From the NCBI RefSeq assembly GCF_036346295.1, contig NZ_CP107819.1, forward strand, positions 310,001-374,000: a stretch of DNA of 64,000 bases, written 5' to 3'. This DNA is from Streptomyces sp. NBC_00536 (lineage in GTDB: Bacteria > Actinomycetota > Actinomycetes > Streptomycetales > Streptomycetaceae). The position numbers and the translations under genes were made by a program. Positions 38,177 through 46,886 of this stretch are shown one piece after another (the stretch's first letter is position 1; each line of letters opens with the position of its first letter). The notes beneath the pieces are model-generated. The model was given only the letters and a program-made list of their open reading frames with translations. It did not search any database and was not told where the DNA came from.

Positions 38177-38662
38177 GTGGCCCCAGCAGATGAGCAACCG
38201 GACACCGGGACCCCGGAGAGGTCCCCCGCACCCGTTCCGGGTCCAGGGGCGCCGTTCAGTGACCGGCTGAACTACCTGTTCGACCGCGTGCGTCCCCCTG
38301 GCGCGAAGGAGTTCAGCAACGCCCACGTGGCCCGGACCATCTCGTCGTACGGCAAGGAAAGCTGCACCGGTGCCTACGTCGGCATGCTCCGCAAGGGCGA
38401 ACGCACCCCGACCATCACGCTCGTGCCCCTCTTCGCCCGGTTCTTCGGCGTGGAAGCGGGCTACTTCGTGGAGGACGAGGTCACCCGGAAGGTCACCGAC
38501 CAGTTCGAACTCCTGCGCAAACTCAGCGAAGCGGGTGTGAAGGAGATCGCCCTGCGGTCGATCGGCCTGTCGGCGAAGAGCCTCGGGAAGGTCCTGGAAG
38601 CGATCGAGGTCGTCCGGGAGCAGGAAGGCCTGCCCCCGCCCGGCGCGAAGGACCTGCCGTGA
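38177..38662 (+). CDS. XRE-family transcriptional regulator
   Basis: 161 residues from GTG 38177 (GAGGAAG about 8-10 nt upstream). Helix-turn-helix about 28-85 (FSDRLNYLFDRVRPPGAKEFSNAHVARTI....GAYVGMLRKGERTPTITLVPLFARFFGV), as in repressors paired with ImmA/IrrE proteases. The C-terminal helical part (TDQFELLRKLSEAGVKEIALRSIGLSAKSLGKVLEAIEV) probably dimerises or receives the protease. Genes downstream follow closely: ImmA-like 76 bp away, then MAB_1171c-like and amidase. It is likely to regulate them. Confidence 0.85.
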   Translation: MAPADEQPDTGTPERSPAPVPGPGAPFSDRLNYLFDRVRPPGAKEFSNAHVARTISSYGKESCTGAYVGMLRKGERTPTITLVPLFARFFGVEAGYFVEDEVTRKVTDQFELLRKLSEAGVKEIALRSIGLSAKSLGKVLEAIEVVREQEGLPPPGAKDLP

Positions 38663-38738
38663 CCCGAGGCCGGACCCCCACCCGGCCCCCCACCCCACCC
38701 GAACGCCCGCCCGTCCGCCGACACCGAGAGGAAACCGC

Positions 38739-39281
38739 ATGTGGCGCCGCCGTCGCACCCGTCAACCCGACATCGGAGCCGTCGCGGTCGAACGGCGCAG
38801 CCGGGCGTTCCTCGACGAGTTGCGGCTCCCCGCCGTGGCCAGCGTGCTGGACCTGGTGCCGTTCATGGAGGAGCGGCTCGACCGCTCGATCCGCCTCATG
38901 CCCTTCACCCCCGACTCCTCGGACCCGGACGCCCTCGACGCGTCGGCGCCGTGCGGGCTCTGGCTCGCCACCGAGTCCACGGACTACGTCTTCTACGACA
39001 CCGGGATCAGCAAGCCGCACGCCGAGATCATCGTCGCCCACGAGTTCGCGCACATGCTCAGACAGCACCGCGGCAAAGCGTCGTTCTCCACGGGAACCCT
39101 GGGCGGACTGATCACCGACATCGACCCCGGCACCGTTCAGCTCGTCCTCGGCCGGACCCGCTACGACAACCCGGAAGAGTTCGAGGCCGAGATGCTCGGT
39201 TCGCTGCTGCAGGAGCACGTGAGCACGCCCCGCCGCGGCCCGCAGGACACCGACCCCATATCCCGTACGCTGCTGCGCTGA
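38739..39281 (+). CDS. ImmA/IrrE-family metallo-endopeptidase
   Basis: 180 residues. Zinc motif VAHEFAHMLRQH (HExxH), with a downstream EEFEAEMLGSLL helix that supplies the third ligand in this family. The family cleaves cognate XRE repressors after a stimulus (ImmA/ImmR, IrrE/DdrO). Its place directly downstream of an XRE gene supports that partnership. No membrane segment. A 15-bp gap separates it from the membrane protein gene. Confidence 0.85.
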   Translation: MWRRRRTRQPDIGAVAVERRSRAFLDELRLPAVASVLDLVPFMEERLDRSIRLMPFTPDSSDPDALDASAPCGLWLATESTDYVFYDTGISKPHAEIIVAHEFAHMLRQHRGKASFSTGTLGGLITDIDPGTVQLVLGRTRYDNPEEFEAEMLGSLLQEHVSTPRRGPQDTDPISRTLLR

Positions 39282-39296
39282 CCCGAATACGAGCCC

Positions 39297-40520
39297 GTGA
39301 AAGACATACTGCACCCCTTGTGCCTGATGATCGCCGGGACGGGATTCCTCTTCCTCCTGCGCGACCTCGGCAAGAGCCGCCGCGACCCCGCGCTGGTCGC
39401 CCTGGCGTTCACCTACGGCTTCTCCGGCCTCAGTTACGCCATCTCCCTCACCTGGGTGTGGGTGCGCATCGACAGCACGCTCGGCGTCACCAACATCGCC
39501 GTACCGCTCGCCCAGAGCTGTGTGGTCCTGGTCTTCGCGCTGCAGGCCACGGTGCTGGCCCACTGGTCGAAGCCGCTCGCCGAGGCCCGCCGCCGAGGCC
39601 GGCTCCTGCTCACCGCGGCCGCCGCCGTCATCCTCTGCATGGGCGTCCTGTTCGTCCTCCTCACGCCCGCGACCCAGCGCCCCACCGACTTCTCGCTCTA
39701 CTACGCGCACGACCCGTTCTTCCAGGCCTACCTGACGCTGTACATCGCCACCTACACCGTCGCCGAGGCCTACCTCGCCCGGTCCTGCTGGAAGTACGCC
39801 CGTACCGCCTCGAACCCGTCGATCGCCCGCGGCCTGCGGCTGATCAGCATCGGCGCCGTCATCACCCTGGGGTACAGCGCCATCCGGATCGGGGCGGTGC
39901 TCGGAGCGGTCTTCGGCTTCAGCGTGAAGGGCCTGGACCCGTACGCCTGGCTGTGCGGCGACATCGGGGCCGCCCTCACCCAGGTCGGCTACTTCCTGCC
40001 CACCCTGGTCAAGCGGATCACCGCGGTGCGCGCCTGGTGCACGGCGCACCTGCGCTACCGGCGGCTGCGCCACCTGTGGTCCGCCATGGACCAGGCCGAC
40101 CCGGGGATCGCCCTGCGCCGCCCGGCCCGCCAGCGCGACGAACTCCTGCGGGGCCGCAGCGCCCACTTCCCGCTGCTGCGGCGGCGGGTGGAGATCCGCG
40201 GCGGCCAGACGCTGCTGCGCCGCTACCTGGACCCGGCCGTCCGGGCCGAGTCCGAGGCCCGGCACGGCGCGGCGGGTCTGACGGGGGCCGGGCTCGCCGC
40301 GGCCGTCACCGCCGACCAGATACGCGCGGCCCTCGTCCGGCACCACGCCGTCGAGCCGGTCGCCGCTCCGGCCGACTACGCGGACGCGGAACTGCCGCTC
40401 GCCACCCCGGAGGACGAACTGCTGCACCTCCAGCGGGTCGCCGCCCACTTCACCCCGCTGCCGTCACGGGCCTCCGCCCCCCGCGACCCGCACAGCGCCC
40501 CGTCAGGAGTCCGCACGTGA
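39297..40520 (+). CDS. MAB_1171c-like multi-pass membrane protein (putative transporter/sensor)
   Basis: 407 residues from GTG 39297. About seven membrane segments in the first ~240 residues (LHPLCLMIAGTGFLFLLRDLG; LVALAFTYGFSGLSYAISLTWVW; VPLAQSCVVLVFALQATVLA; LLLTAAAAVILCMGVLFVLL; and others). A cytoplasmic C-terminal part (about 245-400) contains YRRLRHLWSAMDQADPGIAL and a helix-rich RRVEIRGGQTLLRRYLDP stretch like DUF6545. This family is common in actinobacteria next to XRE/ImmA genes; its transport role is putative. Its stop overlaps the amidase start by 4 bp. Confidence 0.77.
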   Translation: MKDILHPLCLMIAGTGFLFLLRDLGKSRRDPALVALAFTYGFSGLSYAISLTWVWVRIDSTLGVTNIAVPLAQSCVVLVFALQATVLAHWSKPLAEARRRGRLLLTAAAAVILCMGVLFVLLTPATQRPTDFSLYYAHDPFFQAYLTLYIATYTVAEAYLARSCWKYARTASNPSIARGLRLISIGAVITLGYSAIRIGAVLGAVFGFSVKGLDPYAWLCGDIGAALTQVGYFLPTLVKRITAVRAWCTAHLRYRRLRHLWSAMDQADPGIALRRPARQRDELLRGRSAHFPLLRRRVEIRGGQTLLRRYLDPAVRAESEARHGAAGLTGAGLAAAVTADQIRAALVRHHAVEPVAAPADYADAELPLATPEDELLHLQRVAAHFTPLPSRASAPRDPHSAPSGVRT

Positions 40521-42085
40521 TCTTCCGCCGCACCCTGCTCATCGCCACGACCGTCGTCGCCGCGGCGGCCGCCATGACCGCGTCCGCCGACGCCCGGCCG
40601 CGCACCTCCGCCAAGCCCCCGCGCACGCCGCTGCACCTGGCCCCCGCCCACGAGCAGCTCGCCGCGCTGCGCCGCGGGGACATCACCAGCCGCGCGCTCC
40701 TCCAGCAGTACCTGGACCACCACGACAAGGTGAACCCCGGGATCGGCGCGGTGGTCACCCTCGACGCCGAGGCCGCGCGCGCCGCCGACCGGGCCGACCA
40801 GCACCTCGCGCGGACCGGGAAGCCGCTGGGCCCCCTCCACGGCCTGCCCATGACGGTGAAGGACGCCCTGGAGACCAAGGGCCTGCGCACCACCTGCGGA
40901 TCGCCGGACCTCGCCGACCACGTGCCCGCCCGCGACGCGGACGCGGTGGCCCTCCTGCGCGCCGCCGGGGCCGTCGTCTTCGGCAAGACCAACGTGCCGG
41001 TCATGTGCCAGGACATCCAGACCTCCAACCCCCTCTTCGGGACGACGAAGAACCCCTTCGCCGACGACCGTACGGCGGGCGGCTCCTCCGGCGGCCCGGC
41101 CGCGGCGGTCGCCGCCGGCCTGAGCGCCCTGGAGGTCGGGTCCGACCTGGCGGGTTCGCTCCGGCTGCCCGCCGCCTACTGCGGGGTGTACGCGCTGCGC
41201 ACCTCCCGCGGCGCGAGCCCGGTCGTGCCGACCCGCGGCCACATCCCGCGCCCCCCGGACTGGGCCACCAGCGGCGACATGCTCACCCTGGGTCCGGTCG
41301 CCCGTACGCCCGAGGACCTCGACCTCCTCCTGGACGTGCTCGCCGCACCGGCCCCGGCCGACGGCGCCGCCTGGCGGATCGACCTCCCGGCCCCGACGAA
41401 GACCCGCCTGGGCCAGTACCGCGTCGGCATCTGGGCCGATGACCCCTACTGCCACGTGGACGCCGACACCCGCGCGCTGCTCGGCCGGGTGACGGGCCTG
41501 GTGCGCCGCTCCGGCGCCCAGGTGGACGAAGCCGACCGCCCGGTGGACTTCGCCGCGAGCGACCGGCTCTTCCAGCGGCTGCTGTACGCGACCTCCGCCG
41601 CCAGTGCGACGGACGCGGCATTCGCCGCCGAGGTCGAGGCGGCGGAGAAGATCCCCGCCGGTGACCCCAGCGGCCTGTACCTGCACGCGCGGACCATGCG
41701 GCACCGGGACTGGTGCGTCGCCGACGAGGCCCGGCAGCAGCTGCGCGCCGCGTGGGCCGCGTACTTCACCCGGCACGACGTGCTGATCACCCCGGCCACC
41801 CCGACGGCCGCCGTCCCCGACCAGACCTCCGTGCCGGTGCCGCAGCGGTTCATCACGGTCGACGGCGCGAAGCGGCCGTACTTCGACCAGACGGGCTGGA
41901 TCAATCTGGCCGGTCCGGCCGGGCTGCCCTCGCTCGTCCTGCCCGCGGGGACGAACGAGGCCGGGCTGCCGCTGTCCGTCCAGGTCATCGGCCCCTATCT
42001 GGCGGACCGGACGGTGATCGCGGTGGCGAAGCTGCTCGCGCGGGTGCTGCCCGCGCGGCCCGAGGCCCCGGCGCTCGCCGCCTGA
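40517..42085 (+). CDS. exported amidase-signature-family hydrolase
   Basis: 522 residues from GTG 40517, which overlaps the previous stop (GTGA). A signal peptide (FRRTLLIATTVVAAAAAMTASADA) makes it extracytoplasmic, unusual for this mostly cytoplasmic family. The Ser-cisSer-Lys triad is visible: Lys in MTVKDALE, GGSSGGPAAAVAAG, and cis-Ser/Ser in GSDLAGSLRLPA. Amidases of this family hydrolyse linear amides. Coupled to the MAB_1171c gene, it may process an extracellular amide such as a peptide or signal; that is inference. Confidence 0.9.
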   Translation: MIFRRTLLIATTVVAAAAAMTASADARPRTSAKPPRTPLHLAPAHEQLAALRRGDITSRALLQQYLDHHDKVNPGIGAVVTLDAEAARAADRADQHLARTGKPLGPLHGLPMTVKDALETKGLRTTCGSPDLADHVPARDADAVALLRAAGAVVFGKTNVPVMCQDIQTSNPLFGTTKNPFADDRTAGGSSGGPAAAVAAGLSALEVGSDLAGSLRLPAAYCGVYALRTSRGASPVVPTRGHIPRPPDWATSGDMLTLGPVARTPEDLDLLLDVLAAPAPADGAAWRIDLPAPTKTRLGQYRVGIWADDPYCHVDADTRALLGRVTGLVRRSGAQVDEADRPVDFAASDRLFQRLLYATSAASATDAAFAAEVEAAEKIPAGDPSGLYLHARTMRHRDWCVADEARQQLRAAWAAYFTRHDVLITPATPTAAVPDQTSVPVPQRFITVDGAKRPYFDQTGWINLAGPAGLPSLVLPAGTNEAGLPLSVQVIGPYLADRTVIAVAKLLARVLPARPEAPALAA

Positions 42086-42155
42086 CGGGCCCCTTGAACC
42101 GGGGCCGTCTCGCCTGACACGGGGGTGCAGACGGGACGGCCCCGCACTACGAAGA

Positions 42156-42182
42156 GGGCCCCGGTGTCGCCGGGGCCCTTTT
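42156..42182 (+). terminator. intrinsic terminator after the amidase operon
   Basis: GGGCCCCGG stem (42156-42164 with 42170-42178, loop TGTCG) followed by TTTT. It closes the XRE-ImmA-membrane-amidase operon. Confidence 0.85.
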
Positions 42183-42204
42183 CGGCGCCCCGCGGCGGTG
42201 GGTC

Positions 42205-42993
42205 CTACCCGCCGCAGGGCGCGAAGGGCTCGCCGGAGCCGCTTCCGCCCCGGTCCATGGGTTCCCTGGGCGGCCGGGTCAGCAGGCCGCTCTCCCCGGT
42301 GAACCGGGGCAGCTGCTCGCGCAGCGCCGGGGCTCCGAACAGGGCGACGCTCAGCAGCAGTTGGTCCGGTTCACGCATGGACGCCCGCCGGACTCCGGCG
42401 TGTTCGCGCCGCAGCCGCGCCAGGAGTGCCGCGCCCCCGCGGGTGCGCCGGGGCAGCGCTCCCAGCGCCAGGGCGGCGCCGTCCGCGAGCAGGGCGAGCA
42501 GCAGCCACGGCGCGGTCAGCCGCCCCGCGACCGCCGCGACGGGCGCCGCGCACAGGACCGGCAGCAGCAGGATCCGTACCGCGGCGACGCGTCGGCCGGA
42601 CAGCAGCAGCCCGGCCCGCTCCACCGCGCGGGCCTCCGCCGCGAGGGCCCGCTCCACCCGCCCGATCCGCTGCAGGCGGCTCGGGTGCAGCTTCCCGAAG
42701 AGGACGCTGTACTGCGCCCGGGCGAGCCCGGAGGCGCCCGGGGGCGGCGGCCTGGTGTCGTCGCGGCGGACCATCCCTGCCCAGGCCCCCTCGACCGAGC
42801 CCGCCAGGTGCAGCTCCACGAGCGCCGTCTGCGCGGCTCCCCGGCCGCCGCCGCGCAGCAGGCCGATCCCGACGGGCGTCAGGGGCCGCTCCCGGGCCGG
42901 GCCGCGCACCGGCCCCGCCACTGGACGCAGCCTCAGCACGGCGGCGGCCAGCAGGAACGGCCAGGCCGCCCCCACGCACACTTCGGCGATCAC
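42205..42993 (-). CDS. TIGR04222-like membrane protein
   Basis: 262 residues from GTG 42993. The first ~20 residues form a membrane helix (VCVGAAWPFLLAAAVLRL). The TIGR04222-like block follows (RPLTPVGIGLLRGGGRGAAQTALVELHLAGSVE). Two more hydrophobic segments come at about 140-180 (RILLLPVLCAAPVAAVAG, LLLALLADGAALALGAL). Unlike many members it lacks a Gly/Cys-rich C-terminus, ending GSGSGEPFAPCGG. Function of the family is unknown. The gene stands alone between the amidase operon terminator and the SRAP gene. Confidence 0.6.
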   Translation of the reverse strand: MIAEVCVGAAWPFLLAAAVLRLRPVAGPVRGPARERPLTPVGIGLLRGGGRGAAQTALVELHLAGSVEGAWAGMVRRDDTRPPPPGASGLARAQYSVLFGKLHPSRLQRIGRVERALAAEARAVERAGLLLSGRRVAAVRILLLPVLCAAPVAAVAGRLTAPWLLLALLADGAALALGALPRRTRGGAALLARLRREHAGVRRASMREPDQLLLSVALFGAPALREQLPRFTGESGLLTRPPREPMDRGGSGSGEPFAPCGG

Positions 42994-43054
42994 GACGCGA
43001 CCAACTCCCCCACCGTTCGGCCGACATGGCCGTTCGACCGGCCTGTCGCCGAGG

Positions 43055-43807
43055 CTACTCCGGGGCCGTGGCGTCCGCCCCGGCGACCGGGTCGAGGAGG
43101 TGGGGGCCGTTGTTGCGGACGCTGTTGACCTCGGTGGACACCGGCCGCACCGCCAGGCGCCCGTCGGCCGGGGTGTGCAGCAGGGCGCGCAGTGCGTGGG
43201 TGTCGTGGTGGGCGGGGTCGAGCCAGGCCCCGTAATCGCCCGGGTGCAGGGCCAGGGGCATGCGCGGGTGCACCCGGCCGGCCGCGTCGGTGGCCTCGGT
43301 GGTGATGATCGTGCAGGTGGTCAGCCATGCGGCCGGATCATCGGCGTCCGGGACGGCCGGGTCGCGCCAGAACTCGTACAGCCCCGCCATCGCCATCGGC
43401 GCACCGTCCTCGGGCGCGATGAAGTACGGCTGCTTGTAGGCCTTGGCCCGGCCGGAGGCGGGTACGGCCTCCCATTCGTAGAAGCCGTCAGCGGGCAGCA
43501 GGCACCGGCGTTTCGTGAACGCCTTGCGGTACGCCGGTTTCTCGTGGACGGTCTCCACCCGCGCGTTGATCATCCGGGATCCGACGCCCGGGTCCTTGGC
43601 CCACGAGGGGACCAGGCCCCAGCGCATCGCCCGGAGCCGCCGCTCCACCTCGCCGCTGTCCCGGTCCGCGTGTTCGAGTACGGCCCACACGGGATCGGTG
43701 GGCGCCACGTTCCAGCTCGCGGCGAGCGCCTCCGCGGCGTTCCAGCGGGCTTCGAAGAGCCCGGCGAGGTCGGCCGGGGCGCGGGTCGAGGCATAACGGC
43801 CACACAT
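43055..43807 (-). CDS. SRAP domain protein (HMCES/YedK-type abasic-site protein)
   Basis: 250 residues. It begins MCGRY, giving the catalytic Cys2 after Met removal, followed by the conserved ARVETVHEKPAYRKAF strand, RCLLPADGFYEWE with the catalytic Glu, and VHPRMPLAL with the active-site His. The family forms a thiazolidine crosslink with abasic sites in single-stranded DNA and protects them. The gene follows the MerR-like gene by about 40 bp on the same strand, so the pair is likely an operon. Confidence 0.93.
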   Translation of the reverse strand: MCGRYASTRAPADLAGLFEARWNAAEALAASWNVAPTDPVWAVLEHADRDSGEVERRLRAMRWGLVPSWAKDPGVGSRMINARVETVHEKPAYRKAFTKRRCLLPADGFYEWEAVPASGRAKAYKQPYFIAPEDGAPMAMAGLYEFWRDPAVPDADDPAAWLTTCTIITTEATDAAGRVHPRMPLALHPGDYGAWLDPAHHDTHALRALLHTPADGRLAVRPVSTEVNSVRNNGPHLLDPVAGADATAPE

Positions 43808-43847
43808 GGTGTCCACTCTGCCACCCCGGCGCCCCCGGCCGCCCGGC

Positions 43848-44243
43848 TTAGGGGGTGTCTTGCGCCCCGCCCCCGCCCTCGTCCGCGCCCCCGCCCGCGT
43901 CCCCGTCCTGGTTCCCGGCTTCCGTGGCCGCCGCGCGCCGGTACTCGGCGTTGATGCGCTGGGCCTCTTCGAGCTGGTCCTCAAGGATGACGATGCGGCA
44001 GGCGGCGTCGACGGCCATGCCCCCGTCCACGAGCTCCCGGGCACGGGCGGCGACGCGCAGCTGGTAGCGCGAGTAGCGGCGGTGCCCGCCCTCGGAGCGC
44101 AGCGGCGTGATGAGACGGGCCTCGCCGATCGCACGGAGGAAGCTCGGCGTGGTGCCGAGCATCTCCGCGGCCCTGCCCATGGTGTAGGCGGGGTAGTCGT
44201 CGTCATCGAGACGACCGACTGGGTTCTCTGGTGTCACTTTCAC
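43848..44243 (-). CDS. MerR-like transcriptional regulator
   Basis: 131 residues from GTG 44243; a second GTG at 44237 with AGGTGAAA before it is a possible alternative. The HTH (YTMGRAAEMLGTTPSFLRAIGEARLITPLRSEGGHRRYSRYQLRVAARARELVDGG) is the MerR type with a short first helix. A coiled-coil-like helix follows (RIVILEDQLEEAQRINAEYR). The last ~30 residues are a Gly/Asp-rich acidic tail. The ligand domain is absent, so it belongs to short MerR/BldC-like proteins. It is immediately upstream of the SRAP gene. Confidence 0.82.
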   Translation of the reverse strand: MKVTPENPVGRLDDDDYPAYTMGRAAEMLGTTPSFLRAIGEARLITPLRSEGGHRRYSRYQLRVAARARELVDGGMAVDAACRIVILEDQLEEAQRINAEYRRAAATEAGNQDGDAGGGADEGGGGAQDTP

Positions 44244-44378
44244 CTCGTGTAGGTAACGCGGATGACGCGTCGAGGGCCCCTCGCGCCGTACGGCACCGGG
44301 GCCCCGAGGGAAATACAACACCATCTGCCGAACTCCGCCGCCGTCGGCTCTCGCTATCCCGGCCCGCTGACCACGCAC

Positions 44379-44412
44379 GGGGGCCCCGGCGGCTGCTGCC
44401 GCCGGGGCCCCC
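44379..44412 (-). terminator. strong hairpin terminator between SCO5918-like and MerR genes
   Basis: A perfect 15-bp stem (44379-44393 with 44398-44412, loop TGCT) lies 29 nt downstream of the 44442 gene's stop on the minus strand. It separates the cold-shock group from the MerR-SRAP pair. Confidence 0.85.
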
Positions 44413-44441
44413 GGCACTGTCCGTCACACCTGTTCCCGGCC

Positions 44442-44756
44442 TTACACCCCGGCCGTGGCTCCCAGCAGTACGGAGGCACGCTCCACCTGGGTCAGTCCCG
44501 GAACGGCCGCCTCGGCCGGGGCGGCCGCGGCCCGGCAGGTGAAGCCGAGCGCGCTCAGCGCCCGGGTCACCTCGGCTGCGCTGAAGTCCCTGCGGTCCTG
44601 GCGGGTGATGACGGCGCCCACCTGCTTGACCGGGTACGTACGGCGGCCGATGATCGCGGACTCGCCCGTGACCGGTTCGGGCTTGACGCCCTTCATCGAG
44701 GCCAGCACCCCGCTCTTGGTCAGCTCGAACGGGAAGCGGGCGATGACACAGCGCAT
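44442..44756 (-). CDS. SCO5918-like family protein
   Basis: 104 residues. The sequence (MRCVIARFPFELTKSGVLAS, VKPEPVTGESAIIGRRTYPV, FSAAEVTRALSALGFTCR) resembles the small SCO5918 family of Streptomyces, which sits beside DEAD-box helicase and cold-shock genes. No catalytic motif is seen. The GESAIIGRR/KQVGAVITRQDRRDF region is basic and could bind nucleic acid; that is inference. A ~100-bp gap with a duplicated GAATTCAGGC-type unit (44839-44866) precedes it. Confidence 0.7.
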   Translation of the reverse strand: MRCVIARFPFELTKSGVLASMKGVKPEPVTGESAIIGRRTYPVKQVGAVITRQDRRDFSAAEVTRALSALGFTCRAAAAPAEAAVPGLTQVERASVLLGATAGV

Positions 44757-44856
44757 GGGTGCCTCACAGGTAGGAGAGAACGGTCCGCCGCGGGACGGGG
44801 CCGGATTCAGCGCGAAGGGCAAGGGAACGCGGGCGGGGGAATTCAGGCCGGCGAAT

Positions 44857-45279
44857 TCAGGCTGGCGGTGGGACCAGGACGCCCAGCGCGTGGCCGTCGG
44901 CGTCGACGACCGGCAGGGCCGCGAGGCCCCGCTCGCGCAGGACCCGTTCGGCGTCACGCGCCGGGGTGCCGGGCGTGACGAACGGGCCGCCGTCCCGGAC
45001 CAGGTCGCGCAGCCGGACCCGGTCGGTGTAGGCGGCCTCGGCCCGGAAGGCGCCCAGCTGGGCCCGGGTGACCAGGCCCGCGCAGAGGCCGTCCTCGTCG
45101 CACAGGACCAGGTACCCGGCCTGGGTGCTGGTCATGACGGAGAGGGCGACCTCGACCGTCATGTCGTCGCAGACCTGCGGGCCGCACGGAAGCATGGCCT
45201 CGTCGGTCGTCGTGACGCGGTCCGCCCGGTGGGGCTGCGTCGGGGTGAGGACCGGGGTGAGCGCCGGGATCTGAGTCAA
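44857..45279 (-). CDS. CBS-domain protein
   Basis: 140 residues from a TTG at 45279, or 119 from GTG 45216; no clear Shine-Dalgarno decides. Two CBS motifs: DDMTVEVALSVMTSTQAGYLVLCDEDGLCAGLVTRAQL (about 38-75) and GTPARDAERVLRERGLAALPVVDADGHALGVLVPP (about 103-137). The pair would form a Bateman adenosine-ligand-binding module. It is 14 bp downstream of the helicase gene on the same strand, so probably co-transcribed. The function in cold-shock or RNA metabolism is unproven. Confidence 0.8.
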   Translation of the reverse strand: MTQIPALTPVLTPTQPHRADRVTTTDEAMLPCGPQVCDDMTVEVALSVMTSTQAGYLVLCDEDGLCAGLVTRAQLGAFRAEAAYTDRVRLRDLVRDGGPFVTPGTPARDAERVLRERGLAALPVVDADGHALGVLVPPPA

Positions 45280-45293
45280 GTACCTGGCCCGTA

Positions 45294-46886
45294 CTACGCG
45301 GCGCTGGCGAGGCGCGGCGGGCGCTGCGACCCGGTGGACGGGGTGCTCGTCCGGCCGCCGCCACGGCGGTCCTGGGCCGGGCGGCTGCGACGCCCCCGGG
45401 AGGAGCCGGGGCTGCGCTTGGGGCGCTCCGCGACGGGTGCGGTGATGGTCACCGGCACGCCGGAGGGGGCCTGGGCGCCCGTGACGCGGATCAGTTCGGC
45501 GTCGCCGGGGCGGACCGTGGCGGTGCGCGGGGTGATCCCGGCGGCGGCCATGAGCCGCGTCATGTCGCGGCGCTGGTTCGGGGTGACCAGGGTGACGACG
45601 CTGCCGGACTCACCCGCGCGGGCGGTGCGGCCACCGCGGTGCAGGTAGTCCTTGTGGTCGGTGGGCGGGTCGACGTTGACGACCAGGTCCAGGTTGTCCA
45701 CGTGGATGCCGCGGGCCGCGACGTTCGTCGCCACGAGGACGGTCACGTGCCCGGTCTTGAACTGGGCCAGGGTCCGGGTGCGCTGCGGCTGTGATTTACC
45801 ACCGTGCAGGGCCGCGGCGCGGACACCGCTGTACAGCAGGTGCTCGGTCAGCCGGTCGACCGCGTGCTTGGTGTCCAGGAACATGATCACGCGGCCGTCG
45901 CGGGCCGCGATCTCCGTGGTCGTCGCGTGCTTGTCGGCGCTGTGCACGTGGAGCACGTGGTGCTCCATGGTCGTGACCGCACCGGCGGAGGGGTCGACGG
46001 AGTGCACGACCGGGTCGGTGAGGTAGCGGCGCACCAGCAGGTCGACGTTGCGGTCGAGGGTGGCGGAGAACAGCATCCGCTGGCCTTCGGGGCGGACCTG
46101 GTCGAGCAGCGCGGTGACCTGGGGCATGAAGCCCATGTCGGCCATCTGATCGGCCTCGTCCAGGACGGTGATGCCGACCTGGTTGAGCCGGCAGTCGCCG
46201 CGCTGGATGAGGTCCTTGAGGCGGCCCGGGGTCGCGATGACGACCTCGGCCCCGGCGCGCAGCGCTCCGGCCTGGCGGTGGATCGGCATGCCGCCCACGA
46301 CGGTGGCCAGGCGCAGCTTCAGGACCCTGGAGTACGGGGTGAGGGCCGCGGTGACCTGCTGGGCCAGCTCGCGCGTCGGTACGAGGACCAGGGCGAGCGG
46401 CTGCCCGGGCTCGGCGCGCTGGCCCGCCGTACGGGCGAGCAGGGCCAGGCCGAAGGCGAGGGTCTTGCCGGAGCCGGTGCGGCCACGGCCCAGGACGTCG
46501 CGGCCCGCCAGCGTGTTGGGCAGGGTCGCGGCCTGGATGGGGAACGGCACGCTCATGCCCTCGGCGCCGAGGGCGGCCAGCAGCTGGGCCGGCATGTCGA
46601 GGTCCGCGAAGGCCTCGACGGCGGGCAGCGCGGGGGTCAGGGTCACCGGCAGGGCGAACTCGCCCTGGACGGCGGAGGAACGGCGGCCGCCGTAACCGCC
46701 GGGACGGCCCTGGCCACCGGAACGGCTGGGGGCGCCGGAGCGGCCGCCGGACGACGAGCCGAAGCGGCTGCCGCCTCCACTGCCGGAACCGGAGCGGGAC
46801 CCGGCGTAGCCGCCGTAGCCCTCGGAGCGGGACCGGGAAGAGCGGTCGGAACGGTCGTTTCCACGGCTGGTGCGGTCGCGGTTCAT
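45294..46886 (-). CDS. DEAD-box ATP-dependent RNA helicase
   Basis: 530 residues from ATG 46886 with GAGGAGG 7 nt upstream. Motif I GRGRTGSGKT, Ia [68 protein letters not shown]. The motif II is DEAD. A Q motif (FADLDMPAQLLAALGAEGMSVPFPIQAATLP) is present. The N-terminus is a 70-residue Arg/Gly/Ser-rich low-complexity extension likely to bind RNA; the tail is basic. It unwinds RNA structures, presumably at low temperature given the upstream cold-shock gene. Confidence 0.95.
   Translation of the reverse strand: MNRDRTSRGNDRSDRSSRSRSEGYGGYAGSRSGSGSGGGSRFGSSSGGRSGAPSRSGGQGRPGGYGGRRSSAVQGEFALPVTLTPALPAVEAFADLDMPAQLLAALGAEGMSVPFPIQAATLPNTLAGRDVLGRGRTGSGKTLAFGLALLARTAGQRAEPGQPLALVLVPTRELAQQVTAALTPYSRVLKLRLATVVGGMPIHRQAGALRAGAEVVIATPGRLKDLIQRGDCRLNQVGITVLDEADQMADMGFMPQVTALLDQVRPEGQRMLFSATLDRNVDLLVRRYLTDPVVHSVDPSAGAVTTMEHHVLHVHSADKHATTTEIAARDGRVIMFLDTKHAVDRLTEHLLYSGVRAAALHGGKSQPQRTRTLAQFKTGHVTVLVATNVAARGIHVDNLDLVVNVDPPTDHKDYLHRGGRTARAGESGSVVTLVTPNQRRDMTRLMAAAGITPRTATVRPGDAELIRVTGAQAPSGVPVTITAPVAERPKRSPGSSRGRRSRPAQDRRGGGRTSTPSTGSQRPPRLASAA

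Noticed and set aside
44839..44866. Tandem 14-bp duplication GAATTCAGGC(C/T)GGC spanning the CBS gene stop
   Set aside because: Looks like a local slippage duplication with no further sign of function.
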